Assembly: GCF_051014685.1 (NCBI RefSeq)
Contig: NW_027478907.1
Coordinates: 248,001 to 312,000, forward strand
DNA length: 64,000 bases
Direction: 5' to 3'
From: Ptiloglossa arizonensis
Taxonomy: Eukaryota; Arthropoda; Insecta; Hymenoptera; Colletidae
The position numbers were made by a program, and so were the translations under genes. Of the stretch, positions 24,050 to 37,296 are shown piece by piece. The notes beneath the pieces are model-generated. The model searched no databases. It worked only from the letters and a program-made list of their open reading frames with translations, and was not told where the DNA came from. Positions within the stretch are counted from its first letter, which is position 1. Each line of letters begins with the position of its first letter.

Positions 24050-27000
24050 AAACTCAAAATTTTCGCAGTTCTGATGCTCGAAACGAGTAACTAGAACGGC
24101 CTAGGGGAAAACTACACATACCGTTGTAATCGGGCGAGTTTCTACTTTCAGATGCAACAGAAATTTTGCGGATTGGTCGATCCGTTCGCGAGATGTGGCA
24201 ATTTGGAAGTAAGAAACGCTTGAGAAACTCAAAATTTTCGCAGTTCTGATGCTCGAAACGAATGACTAGAGCGGCCTAGGGGAGAAGTTCGCATACAGTT
24301 GTAATCGGGCGAGTTTCTACTTTCAGATGCAACAGAAATTATGCGGATTGGTCAATCCGTTCGCGAGATATGGCAGTTTGGAGGTATGAAACGCTTGAGA
24401 AACTCAAAATTTTCGCAGTTCTGATGATCGAAACAAATAACTGGAACGGCCTAGGGGAAAACTACACATACCGTTGTAATCGGGCGAGTTTCTACTTTCA
24501 GATACAACAGAAATTTTGCGGATTGGTCAATCCGTTTGCGAGATGTGGCAGTTTGGAGGTAAGAAACGCTTGAGAAACTCAAAATTTTCGCAGTTCTGAT
24601 GCTCGAAACGAATAACTAGAACGGCCTAGGGGAAAAGTACGCATACCGATGTAATCGGGCGAGTTTCTACTTTCAGATGCAACAGAAATTTTGCGGATTG
24701 GTCAATCCGTTCGCGAGATATGGCAGTTTGGAGATAAGAAACGCTTGAGAATCTCAAAATTTTCACTGTTCTGATTCTCGAAACGAATAACTAGAACGGC
24801 CTAGGGGAAAAGTGCGCATACCGTTGTAATCCGGCGAGTTTCTACTTTCAGATGCAACAGAAATTTTGAGGATTGGTCAATCCGTTCGCGAGATATGGCA
24901 GTTTGGAGGTAAGAAACGCTTGAGAAACTCAAAATTTTCGCAGTTCTGATGCTCGAAACGAATGACTAGAACGGCCTAGGGGTGAAGAAAGCATACCGTT
25001 GTAATGGGGCGAGTTTCTACTTTCAGATGCAACAGAAATTTTGCGGATTGATCAATCCGTTCGCGAGATATGGCAGTTTGGATGTACGAAACGCTTGAGA
25101 AACTCAAAATTTTCGCAGTTCTGATGCTCGAAACGAATGACTAGAACGGCCTAGGGGAGAAGTACGCATACCGTTGTAATCGGGCGAGTTTCTACTTTCA
25201 GATGCAACAGAAATTTTGCGGATTGATCAATCCGTTCGCGAGATATGGCAGTTTGGATGTACGAAACGCTTGAGAAACTCAAAATTTTCGCAGTTCTGAT
25301 GCTCGAAACGAGTAACTAGAACGGCCTAGGGGAAAACTACACATACCGTTGTAATCGGGCGAGTTTCTACTTTCAGATGCAACAGAAATTTTGCGGATTG
25401 GTCGATCCGTTCGCGAGATGTGGCAATTTGGAAGTAAGAAACGCTTGAGAAACTCGAAATTTTCGCAGTTCTGATGCTCGAAACGAATGACTAGAGCGGC
25501 CTAGGGGAGAAGTTCGCATACAGTTGTAATCGGGCGAGTTTCTACTTTCAGATGCAACAGAAATTATGCGGATTGGTCAATCCGTTCGCGAGATATGGCA
25601 GTTTGGAGGTATGAAACGCTTGAGAAACTCAAAATTTTCGCAGTTCTGATGATCGAAACAAATAACTGGAACGGCCTAGGGGAAAACTACACATACCGTT
25701 GTAATCGGGCGAGTTTCTACTTTCAGATACAACAGAAATTTTGCGGATTGGTCAATCCGTTTGCGAGATGTGGCAGTTTGGAGGTAAGAAACGCTTGAGA
25801 AACTCAAAATTTTCGCAGTTCTGATGCTCGAAACGAATAACTAGAACGGCCTAGGGGAAAAGTACGAACACCGATGTAATCGGGCGAGTTTCTACTTTCA
25901 GATGCAACAGAAATGTTGCGGATTGGTTGATCCGTTCGCGAGATATGGCAATTTGGAAGTAAGAAACGCTTGAGAAACTCAAATTTTCGCAGTTCTGATG
26001 CTCGAAACGAATGACTAGAACGGCCTAGGGGAGAAGTACGCATACCGTTGTAATCGGGCGAGTTTCTACTTTCAGATGCAACAGAAATTTTGCGGATTGA
26101 TCAATCCGTTCGCGAGATATGGCAGTTTGGATGTACGAAACGCTTGAGAAACTCAAAATTTTCGCAGTTCTGATGCTCGAAACGAGTAACTAGAACGGCC
26201 TAGGGGAAAACTACACATACCGTTGTAATCGGGCGAGTTTCTACTTTCAGATGCAACAGAAATTTTGCGGATTGGTCGATCCGTTCGCGAGATGTGGCAA
26301 TTTGGAAGTAAGAAACGCTTGAGAAACTCGAAATTTTCGCAGTTCTGATGCTCGAAACGAATGACTAGAGCGGCCTAGGGGAGAAGTTCGCATACAGTTG
26401 TAATCGGGCGAGTTTCTACTTTCAGATGCAACAGAAATTATGCGGATTGGTCAATCCGTTCGCGAGATATGGCAGTTTGGAGGTATGAAACGCTTGAGAA
26501 ACTCAAAATTTTCGCAGTTCTGATGATCGAAACAAATAACTGGAACGGCCTAGGGGAAAACTACACATACCGTTGTAATCGGGCGAGTTTCTACTTTCAG
26601 ATACAACAGAAATTTTGCGGATTGGTCAATCCGTTTGCGAGATGTGGCAGTTTGGAGGTAAGAAACGCTTGAGAAACTCAAAATTTTCGCAGTTCTGATG
26701 CTCGAAACGAATAACTAGAACGGCCTAGGGGAAAAGTACGCACACCGATGTAATCGGGCGAGTTTCTACTTTCAGATGCAACAGAAATGTTGCGGATTGG
26801 TTGATCCGTTCGCGAGATATGGCAATTTGGAAGTAAGAAACGCTTGAGAAACTCAAATTTTCGCAGTTCTGATGCTCGAAACGAATGACTAGAACGGCCT
26901 AGGGGAGAAGTACGCATACCGTTGTAATCGGGCGAGTTTCTACTTTCAGATGCAACAGAAATTTTGCGGATTGATCAATCCGTTCGCGAGATATGGCAGT
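24050..27000 (+). repeat. 7-mer copy followed by an 874-bp 5-mer tandem duplication
   Basis: About 24050-24650 matches 25275-25870 at 1225 bp. About 25250-26125 then recurs at 26126-27000 with an 874-bp offset, that is 5 monomers minus one base. The missing base is an A in the A/T core (CTCAAATTTTC) near 25977 and again near 26852. Shared rare variants are CTCGAAATTTTC, GAGCGGCCTAG, AGTTCGCATACAG, TGATGATCG and GGTTGATCC. I saw few differences (for example GTACGAACACC against GTACGCACACC). Confidence 0.85.
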
Positions 27001-30000
27001 TTGGATATAAGAAACGCTTGAGAAACTCAAAATTTTCGCAGTTCTGATGCTCGAGACGAATAACTAGATCGGCCTAGGGGAAAAGTGCGCATACCGTTGT
27101 AATCGGGCGAGTTTCTACTTTCAGATGCAACAGAAATTTTGGGGATCGGTCAATCCGTTCGCGAGATATGGCAGTTTGGATGTAAGAAACGCTTGAGAAA
27201 CTCAAAATTTTCGCAGTTCTGATGCTCGAAACAAATAACTGGTACGGCCTAGGGGAAAACTAGGCATACCGTTGTAATCGGGCGAGTTTCTACTTTCAGA
27301 TACAACAGAAATTTTGCGGATTGTACAATCCGTTTGCGAGATGTGGCAGTTTGGAGGTAAGAAACGCTTGAGAAACTCAAAATTTTCGCAGTTCTGATGC
27401 TCGAAACGAATAACTAGAACGGCCTAGGGGAAAAGTGCGCATACCGTTGTAATCGGACGTGTTTCTACTTTCAGATGCAACAGAAATTTTGCGGATCGGT
27501 CAATCCGTTCGCGAGATATGGCAGTTTGGATGTAAGAAACGCTTGAGAAACTCAAAATTTTCGCAGTTCTGATGCTCGAAACAAATAACTGGAACGGCCT
27601 AGGGGAAAACTACGCATACCGTTGTAACCGGGCGAGTTTCTACTTTCAGATACAACAGAAATTTTGCGGATTGGTCAATCCGTTCGCGAGATATGGCAGT
27701 TTGGAGGTATGAAACGCTTGAGAAACTCAAAATTTTCGCAGTTCTGATGATCGAAACAAATAACTGGAACGGCCTAGGGGAAAACTACACATACCGTGGT
27801 AATCGGGCGAGTTTCTACTTTCAGATACAACAGAAATTTTGCGGATTGGTCAATCCGTTTGCGAGATGTGGCAGTTTGGAGGTAAGAAACGCTTGAGAAA
27901 CTCAAAATTTTCGCAGTTCTGATGCTCGAAACGAATAACTAGAACGGCCTAGGGGAAAAGTACGCACACCGATGTAATCGGGCGAGTTTCTACTTTCAGA
28001 TGCAACAGAAATGTTGCGGATTGGTTGATCCGTTCGCGAGATATGGCAATTTGGAAGTAAGAAACGCTTGAGAAACTCAAATTTTCGCAGTTCTGATGCT
28101 CGAAACGAGTAACTAGAACGGCCTAGGGGAAAAGTACGCTTACCGTTGTAATCGGGCGAGTTTCTACTTTCAGATGCAACAGAAATTTTGCGGATTGGTC
28201 AATCCGTTCGCGAGATATGGCAGTTTGGAGGTAAGAAACGCTTGAGAAACTCAAAATTTTCGCCGTTCTGATGCTCGAAACGAGTAACTAGAACGGCCTA
28301 GGGGAAAACTACACACACCGTTGTAATCGGGCGAGTTTCTACTTTCAGATGCAACAGAAATTTTGCGGATTGGTCGATCCGTTCGCGAGATGTGGCAATT
28401 TGGAAGTAAGAAACGCTTGAGAAACTCAAAATTTTCGCAGTTCTGATGCTCGAAACGAATGACTAGAGCGGCCTAGGGGAGAAGTTCGCATACAGTTGTA
28501 ATCGGGCGAGTTTCTACTTTCAGATGCAACAGAAATTATGCGGATTGGTCAATCCGTTCGCGAGATATGGCAGTTTGGAGGTATGAAACGCTTGAGAAAC
28601 TCAAAATTTTCGCAGTTCTGATGATCGAAACAAATAACTGGAACGGCCTAGGGGAAAACTACACATACCGTGGTAATCGGGCGAGTTTCTACTTTCAGAT
28701 ACAACAGAAATTTTGCGGATTGGTCAATCCGTTTGCGAGATGTGGCAGTTTGGAGGTAAGAAACGCTTGAGAAACTCAAAATTTTTGCAGTTCTGATGCT
28801 CGACACGAATGACTGGAACGGCCTAGGGGAGAAGACCGCATACCGTTGGAATGGGGCGAGTTTCTACTTTCAGATGCATCAGAAATTTTGCGGATCGGTC
28901 AATCCGTTCGCGAGATATGGCAGTTTGGATGTAAGAAACGCTTGAGAAACTCAAAATTTTCGCAGTTCTGATGCTCGAAACAAATAACTGGAACGGCCTA
29001 GGGGAAAACTACACATAACGTTGTAATCGGGCGAGTTTCTATAATACTTTCAGATACAACAGAAATTTTGCGGATTGGTCAATCCGTTTGCGAGATGTGG
29101 CTGTTTGGAGGTAAGAAAGGCTTGAGAAACTCAAAATTTTCGCAGTTCTGATGCTCGAAACGAATGACTAGAACGGCCTAGGGGAGAAGTACGCATACCG
29201 TTGTAATCGGGCGAGTTTCTACTTTCAGATGCAACAGAAATTTTGCGGATTGATCAATCCGTTCGCTAGATATGGCAGTTTGGAGATAAGAAACGCTTGA
29301 GAAACTCAAAATTTTCGCAGTTCTGATGCTCGAAACGAATAACTAGAACGGCCCAGGGGAAAAGTGCGCATACCGTTGTAATCGGACGAGTTTCTACTTT
29401 CAAATGCAACAGAAATTATGCGGATTGGTCAATCCGTTCGCGAGATATGGCAATTTGGAAGTAAGAAACGCTTGAGAAACTCAAAATTTTCGCAGTTCTG
29501 ATGCTCGAAACGAATGACTAGAGCGGCCTAGGGGAGAAGTTCGCATACAGTTGTAATCGGGCGAGTTTCTACTTTCAGATGCAACAGAAATTTTGCGGAT
29601 TAATCAATCCGTTCGCGAGATATGGCAGTTTGGATATAAGAAACGCTTGAGAAACTCAAAATTTTCGCAGTTCTGATGCTCGAGACGAATAACTAGATCG
29701 GCCTAGGGGAAAAGTGCGCATACCGTTGTAATCGGGCGAGTTTCTACTTTCAGATGCAACAGAAATTTTGGGGATCGGTCAATCCGTTCGCGAGATATGG
29801 CAGTTTGGATGTAAGAAACGCTTGAGAAACTCAAAATTTTCGCAGTTCTGATGCTCGAAACAAATAACTGGTACGGCCTAGGGGAAAACTAGGCATACCG
29901 TTGTAATCGGGCGAGTTTCTACTTTCAGATACAACAGAAATTTTGCGGATTGTACAATCCGTTTGCGAGATGTGGCAGTTTGGAGGTAAGAAACGCTTGA

Positions 30001-30340
30001 GAAACTCAAAATTTTCGCAGTTCTGATGCTCGAAACGAATAACTAGAACGGCCTAGGGGAAAAGTGCGCATACCGTTGTAATCGGACGTGTTTCTACTTT
30101 CAGATGCAACAGAAATTTTGCGGATCGGTCAATCCGTTCGCGAGATATGGCAGTTTGGATGTAAGAAACGCTTGAGAAACTCAAAATTTTCGCAGTTCTG
30201 ATGCTCGAAACAAATAACTGGAACGGCCTAGGGGAAAACTACGCATACCGTTGTAACCGGGCGAGTTTCTACTTTCAGATACAACAGAAATTTTGCGGAT
30301 TGGTCAATCCGTTCGCGAGATATGGCAGTTTGGAGATAAG
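27001..30340 (+). repeat. 15-mer-offset copies and first 5-bp insertion
   Basis: About 26990-27700 matches 29620-30330 at roughly 2629 bp, sharing ATTTTGGGGATCGG, GGTACGGCC, AACTAGGCATACC and ATCGGACGTG. The third copy of the one-base A/T-core deletion lies near 28077. The monomer from about 28781 carries the linked set ATTTTTGCAG, GACACGAATGACTGG, AGACCGCATACC, GTTGGAATGGGG and GCATCAGAAAT, and is followed by the 5-bp insertion at 29041-29045. Confidence 0.75.
29041..29045 (+). other. 5-bp insertion allele, copy 1
   Basis: The usual TTTCTACTTTC reads TTTCTATAATACTTTC, a gain of 5 bp. The same insertion lies at 32896-32900 and 35876-35880, offsets of 3855 bp (22 monomers + 5) and 2980 bp (17 monomers + 5). 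Each copy sits in the same linked haplotype (CATAACGTTG before it, GATACAACAG and GTGGCTGTTTGG after it), so one mutation was copied rather than arising three times. These are the only length gains above 1 bp that I detected. Confidence 0.9.
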
Positions 30341-33208
30341 AAACGCTTGAGAAACTCAAAATTTTCGCAGTTCTGATGCTCGAAACGAGTAACTAGAACG
30401 GCCTAGGGGAAAAGTACGCTTACCGTTGTAATCGGGCGAGTTTCTACTTTCAGATGCAACAGAAATTTTGCGGATTGGTCAATCCGTTCGCGAGATATGG
30501 CAGTTTGGAGGTAAGAAACGCTTGAGAAACTCAAAATTTTCGCCGTTCTGATGCTCGAAACGAGTAACTAGAACGGCCTAGGGGAAAACTACACATACCG
30601 TTGTAATCGGGCGAGTTTCTACTTTCAGATGCAACAGAAATTTTGCGGATTGGTCGATCCGTTCGCGAGATGTGGCAATTTGGAAGTAAGAAACGCTTGA
30701 GAAACTCAAAATTTTCGCAGTTCTGATGCTCGAAACGAATGACTAGAGCGGCCTAGGGGAGAAGTTCGCATACAGTTGTAATCGGGCGAGTTTCTACTTT
30801 CAGATGCAACAGAAATTATGCGGATTGGTCAATCCGTTCGCGAGATATGGCAGTTTGGAGGTATGAAACGCTTGAGAAACTCAAAATTTTCGCAGTTCTG
30901 ATGATCGAAACAAATAACTGGAACGGCCTAGGGGAAAACTACACATACCGTGGTAATCGGGCGAGTTTCTACTTTCAGATGCAACAGAAATTTTGCGGAT
31001 TGATCAATCCGTTCGCTAGATATGGCAGTTTGGAGATAAGAAACGCTTGAGAAACTCAAAATTTTCGCAGTTCTGATGCTCGAAACGAATAACTAGAACG
31101 GCCCAGGGGAAAAGTGCGCATACCGTTGTAATCGGACGAGTTTCTACTTTCAGATACAACAGAAATTTTGCGGATTGGTCAATCCGTTTGCGAGATGTGG
31201 CTGTTTGGAGGTAAGAAAGGCTTGAGAAACTCAAAATTTTCGCAGTTCTGATGCTCGAAACGAATGACTAGAACGGCCTAGGGGAGAAGTACGCATACCG
31301 TTGTAATCGGGCGAGTTTCTACTTTCAGATGCAACAGAAATTTTGCGGATTGATCAATCCGTTCGCTAGATATGGCAGTTTGGAGATAAGAAACGCTTGA
31401 GAAACTCAAAATTTTCGCAGTTCTGATGCTCGAAACGAATAACTAGAACGGCCCAGGGGAAAAGTGCGCATACCGTTGTAATCGGACGAGTTTCTACTTT
31501 CAAATGCAACAGAAATTATGCGGATTGGTCAATCCGTTCGCGAGATATGGCAATTTGGAAGTAAGAAACGCTTGAGAAACTCAAAATTTTCGCAGTTCTG
31601 ATGCTCGAAACGAATGACTAGAACGGCCTAGGGGAGAATTACGCATACCGTTGTAATCGGGCGAGTTTCTACTTTCAGATGCAACAGAAATTTTGCGGAT
31701 TGATCAATCCGTTCGCGAGATATGGCAGTTTGGATATAAGAAACGTTTGAGAAACTCAAAATTTTCGCAGTTCTGATGCTCGAGACGAATAACTAGAACG
31801 GCCTAGGGGAAAACTACACATACCGTTGTAATCGGGCGAGTTTCTACTTTCAGATACAACAGAAATTTTGCGGATTGGTCAATCCGTTTGCGAGATGTGG
31901 CAGTTTGGAGGTAAGAAACGCTTGAGAAACTCAAAATTTTCGCAGTTCTGATGCTCGAAACGAATGACTAGAACGGCCTAGGGGAGAAGTACGCTTACCG
32001 TTGTAATCGGGCGAGTTTCTACTTTCAGATGCAACAGAAATTTTGCGGATTGGTCAATCCGTTCGCGAGATATGGCAGTTTGGAGGTAAGAAACGCTTGA
32101 GAAACTCAAAATTTTCGCCGTTCTGATGCTCGAAACGAGTAACTAGAACGGCCTAGGGGAAAACTACACATACCGTTGTAATCGGGCGAGTTTCTACTTT
32201 CAGATGCAACAGAAATTTTGCGGATTGGTCGATCCGTTCGCGAGATGTGGCAATTTGGAAGTAAGAAACGCTTGAGAAACTCAAAATTTTCGCAGTTCTG
32301 ATGCTCGAAACGAATGACTAGAGCGGCCTAGGGGAGAAGTTCGCATACAGTTGTAATCGGGCGAGTTTCTACTTTCAGATGCAACAGAAATTATGCGGAT
32401 TGGTCAATCCGTTCGCGAGATATGGTAGTTTGGAGGTATGAAACGCTTGAGAAACTCAAAATTTTCGCAGTTCTGATGATCGAAACAAATAACTGGAACG
32501 GCCTAGGGGAAAACTACACATACCGTGGTAATCGGGCGAGTTTCTACTTTCAGATACAACAGAAATTTTGCGGATTGGTCAATCCGTTTGCGAGATGTGG
32601 CAGTTTGGAGGTAAGAAACGCTTGAGAAACTCAACATTTTTGCAGTTCTGATGCTCGACACGAATGACTGGAACGGCCTAGGGGAGAAGACCGCATACCG
32701 TTGGAATGGGGCGAGTTTCTACTTTCAGATGCATCAGAAATTTTGCGGATCGGTCAATCCGTTCGCGAGATATGGCAGTTTGGATGTAAGAAACGCTTGA
32801 GAAACTCAAAATTTTCGCAGTTCTGATGATCGAAACAAATAACTGGAACGGCCTAGGGGAAAACTACACATAACGTTGTAATCGGGCGAGTTTCTATAAT
32901 ACTTTCAGATACAACAGAAATTTTGCGGATTGGTCAATCCGTTTGCGAGATGTGGCTGTTTGGAGGTAAGAAACGCTTGAGAAACTCAAAATTTTCGCAG
33001 TTCTGATGCTCGAAACGAATGACTAGAACGGCCTAGGGGAGAAGTACGCATACCGTTGTAATCGGGCGAGTTTCTACTTTCAGATGCAACAGAAATTTTG
33101 CGGATTGATCAATCCGTTCGCTAGATATGGCAGTTTGGAGATAAGAAACGCTTGAGAAACTCAAAATTTTCGCAGTTCTGATGCTCGAAACGAATAACTA
33201 GAACGGCC
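30341..33208 (+). repeat. Second and third copies of the GAGCGGCC module; 12-mer echo
   Basis: A front segment starting GTACGCTTACCG recurs at about 28132, 30412, 31987 and 34967. It leads into GCCGTTCTG, GTCGATCC/GGCAATTTGG, GAGCGGCCTAG, AATTATGCGG, GGTATGAAAC and TGATGATCG. About 29110-29470 matches 31210-31570 at 2100 bp, including GTAAGAAAGGC. About 31987-33555 matches 34967-36535 at 2980 bp with around nine substitutions, and includes the second 5-bp insertion. Confidence 0.75.
32896..32900 (+). other. 5-bp insertion allele, copy 2
   Basis: Same allele and flanking haplotype as at 29041. It differs nearby by TGATGATCG where copies 1 and 3 have TGATGCTCG, and by CTCAACATTTTTG upstream. 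Confidence 0.9.
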
Positions 33209-34640
33209 CAGGGGAAAAGTGCGCATACCGTTGTAATCGGAGGAGTTTCTACTTTCAAATGCAACAGAAATTATGCGGATTGGTCAATCCGTTCGCGAGA
33301 TATGGCAATTTGGAAGTAAGAAACGCTTGAGAAACTCAAAATTTTCGCAGTTCTGATGCTCGAAACGAATGACTAGAACGGCCTAGGGGAGAATTACGCA
33401 TACCGTTGTAATCGGGCGAGTTTCTACTTTCAGATGCAACAGAAATTTTGCGGATTGATCAATCCGTTCGCGAGATATGGCAGTTTGGATATAAGAAACG
33501 CTTGAGAAACCCAAAATTTTCGCAGTTCTGATGCTCGAGACGAATAACTAGAACGGCCTAGGGGAAAACTACACATACCGTTGTAATCGGGCGAGTTTCT
33601 ACTTTCAGATACAACAGAAATTTTGCGGATTGGTCAATCCGTTTGCGAGATGTGGCAGTTTGGAGGTAAGAAACGCTTGAGAAACTCAAAATTTTCGCAG
33701 TTCTGATGCTCGAAACGAATAACTAGAACGGCCTAGGGGAAAAGTACGCATACCGATGTAATCGGGCGAGTTTCTACTTTCAGATGCAACAGAAATGTTG
33801 CGGATTGGTCGATCCGTTCGCGAGATATGGCAATTTGGAAGTAAGAAACGCTTGAGAAACTCAAAATTTTCGCAGTTCTGATGCTCGAGACGAATAACTA
33901 GAACGGCCTAGGGGAAAAGTGCGCATACCGTTGTAATCGGAGGAGTTTCTACTTTCAAATGCAACAGAAATTATGCGGATTGGTCAATCCGTTCGCGAGA
34001 TATGGCAATTTGGAAGTAAGAAACGCTTGAGAAACTCAAAATTTTCGCAGTTCTGATGCTCGAAACGAATGACTAGAACGGCCTAGGGGAGAATTACGCA
34101 TACCGTTGTAATCGGGCGAGTTTCTACTTTCAGATGCAACAGAAATTTTGCGGATTGATCAATCCGTTCGCGAGATATGGCAGTTTGGATATAAGAAACG
34201 CTTGAGAAACCCAAAATTTTCGCAGTTCTGATGCTCGAGACGAATAACTAGAACGGCCTAGGGGAAAACTACACATACCGTTGTAATCGGGCGAGTTTCT
34301 ACTTTCAGATACAACAGAAATTTTGCGGATTGGTCAATCCGTTTGCGAGATGTGGCAGTTTGGAGGTAAGAAACGCTTGAGAAACTCAAAATTTTCGCAG
34401 TTCTGATGCTCGAAACGAATAACTAGAACGGCCTAGGGGAAAAGTACGCATACCGATGTAATCGGGCGAGTTTCTACTTTCAGATGCAACAGAAATGTTG
34501 CGGATTGGTCGATCCGTTCGCGAGATATGGCAATTTGGAAGTAAGAAACGCTTGAGAAACTCAAAATTTTCGCAGTTCTGATGCTCGAGACGAATAACTA
34601 GAACGGCCTAGGGGAAAAGTGCGCATACCGTTGTAATCGG
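33209..34640 (+). repeat. Clean 4-monomer (700-bp) tandem duplication
   Basis: Sequence 33209-33940 recurs at 33909-34640 at exactly 700 bp. Rare shared variants are ATCGGAGGAG, GGAGAATTACGC and GAGAAACCCAAAATT. I saw no differences within the matched part. The flanks mark the ends: CCCAGG against CCTAGG on the left, CGGAGGAG against CGGGCGTG on the right. Confidence 0.87.
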
Positions 34641-37296
34641 GCGTGTTTCTACTTTCAGATGCAACAGAAATTTTGCGGATCGGTCAAACCGTTCGCGAGA
34701 TATGGCAGTTTGGATGTAAGAAACGCTTGAGAAACTCAAAATTTTCGCAGTTCTGATGCTCGAAACAAATAACTGGAACAGCCTAGGGGAAAACTACGCA
34801 CACCGTTGTAATCGGGCGAGTTTCTACTTTCAGATACAACAGAAATTTTGCGGATTGGTCAATCCGTTCGCGAGATATGGCAGTTTGGAGATAAGAAACG
34901 CTTGAGAAACTCAAAATTTTCGCAGTTCTGATGCTCGAAACGAGTAACTAGAACGGCCTAGGGGAAAAGTACGCTTACCGTTGTAATCGGGCGAGTTTCT
35001 ACTTTCAGATGCAACAGAAATTTTGCGAATTGGTCAATCCGTTCGCGAGATATGGCAGTTTGGAGGTAAGAAACGCTTGAGAAACTCAAAATTTTCGCCG
35101 TTCTGATGCTCGAAACGAGTAACTAGAACGGCCTAGGGGAAAACTACACATACCGTTGTAATCGGGCGAGTTTCTACTTTCAGATGCAACAGAAGTTTTG
35201 CGGATTGGTCGATCCGTTCGCGAGATGTGGCAATTTGGAAGTAAGAAACGCTTGAGAAACTCAAAATTTTCGCAGTTCTGATGCTCGAAACGAATGACTA
35301 GAGCGGCCTAGGGGAGAAGTTCGCATACAGTTGTAATCGGGCGAGTTGCTACTTTCAGATGCAACAGAAATTATGCGGATTGGTCAATCCGTTCGCGAGA
35401 TATGGCAGTTTGGAGGTATGAAACGCTTGAGAAACTCAAAATTTTCGCAGTTCTGATGATCGAAACAAATAACTGGAACGGCCTAGGGGAAAACTACACA
35501 TACCGTTGTAATCGGGCGAGTTTCTACTTTCAGATACAACAGAAATTTTGCGGATTGGTCAATCCGTTTGCGAGATGTGGCAGTTTGGAGGTAAGAAACG
35601 CTTGAGAAACTCAAAATTTTTGCAGTTCTGATGCTCGACACGAATGACTGGAACGGCCTAGGGGAGAAGACCGCATACCGTTGGAATGGGGCGAGTTTCT
35701 ACTTTCAGATGCATCAGAAATTTTGCGGATCGGTCAATCCGTTCGCGAGATATGGCAGTTTGGATGTAAGAAACGCTTGAGAAACTCAAAATTTTCGCAG
35801 TTCTGATGCTCGAAACAAATAACTGGAACGGCCTAGGGGAAAACTACACATAACGTTGTAATCGGGCGAGTTTCTATAATACTTTCAGATACAACAGAAA
35901 TTTTGCGGATTGGTCAATCCGTTTGCGAGATGTGGCTGTTTGGAGGTAAGAAACGCTTGAGAAACTCAAAATTTTCGCAGTTCTGATGCTCGAAACGAAT
36001 GACTAGAACGGCCTAGGGGAGAAGTACGCATACCGTTGTAATCGGGCGAGTTTCTACTTTCAGATGCAACAGAAATTTTGCGGATTGATCAATCCGTTCG
36101 CTAGATATGGCAGTTTGGAGATAAGAAACGCTTGAGAAACTCAAAATTTTCGCAGTTCTGATGCTCGAAACGAATAACTAGAACGGCCCAGGGGAAAAGT
36201 GCGCATACCGTTGTAATCGGACGAGTTTCTACTTTCAAATGCAACAGAAATTATGCGGATTGGTCAATCCGTTCGCGAGATATGGCAATTTGGAAGTAAG
36301 AAACGCTTGAGAAACTCAAAATTTTCGCAGTTCTGATGCTCGAAACGAATGACTAGAACGGCCTAGGGGAGAATTACGCATACCGTTGTAATCGGGCGAG
36401 TTTCTACTTTCAGATGCAACAGAAATTTTGCGGATTGATCAATCCGTTCGCGAGATATGGCAGTTTGGATATAAGAAACGCTTGAGAAACTCAAAATTTT
36501 CGCAGTTCTGATGCTCGAGACGAATAACTAGAACGGCCTAGGGGAAAAGTGCGCATACCGTTGTAATCGGGCGAGTTTCTACTTTCAGATGCAACAGAAA
36601 TTTTGCGGATCGGTCAATCCGTTCGCGAGATATGGCAGTTTGGAGGTAAGAAACGCTTGAGAAACTCAAAATTTTCGCAGTTCTGATGCTCGAAACGAAT
36701 AACTAGAACGGCCCAGGGGAAAACTACACATACCGTTGTAATCGGGCGAGTTTCTACTTTCAGATGCAACAGAAATTATGCGGATTGGTCGATCCGTTCG
36801 CGAGATATGGCAGTTTGGAAGTAAGAAACGCTTGAGAAACTCAAAATTTTCGCAGTTCTGATGCTCGAAACGAATGACTAGAACGGCCTAGGGGAAAAGT
36901 GCGCATACCGTTGTAATCGGGCGAGTTTCTACTTTCAGATGAAACAGAAATTTTGCGGATTGATCAATCCGTTCGCGAGATATGGCAGTTTGGAGATAAG
37001 AAACGCTTGAGAAACTCAAAATTTTCGCAGTTCTGATGCTGGAAACGAATAAATAGAACGGCCTAGGGGAAAACTACACATACCGTTGCAATCGGGTGAG
37101 TTTCTACTTTCAGATACAACAGAAATTTTGCGGATTGGTCAATCCGTTTGCGAGATGTGGCAGTTTGGACGTAAGAAACGCTTGAGAAACTCAAAATTTT
37201 CGCAGTTCTGATGCTCGAAACGAATGACTAGAACGGCCTAGGGGAAAAGTGCGCATACCGTTGTAATCGGGCGTGTTTCTACTTTCAGATGCAACA
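34641..37296 (+). repeat. 17-mer-offset copy with third 5-bp insertion, then mixed monomers
   Basis: About 34967-36535 is the copy of 31987-33555 (17 monomers plus 5 bp). Private changes include GCGAATTGG, AGAAGTTTTGC and GAGTTGCTAC. From 36536 monomers lose this relationship and begin to show subtypes used farther right: GCTGGAAACGAATAAATAG, CGTTGCAATCGGGTGAG and GGACGTAAG near 37040-37170, shared with 41.9-42.1, 57.3-57.5 and 63.3-63.4 kb. Confidence 0.7.
35876..35880 (+). other. 5-bp insertion allele, copy 3
   Basis: Same allele and haplotype as at 29041 and 32896, 17 monomers plus 5 bp after copy 2. No further copy occurs to the right, where later related monomers (for example near 37960 and 45840) carry the un-inserted TTTCTACTTTC with CATAGCGTTG. 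Confidence 0.9.
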
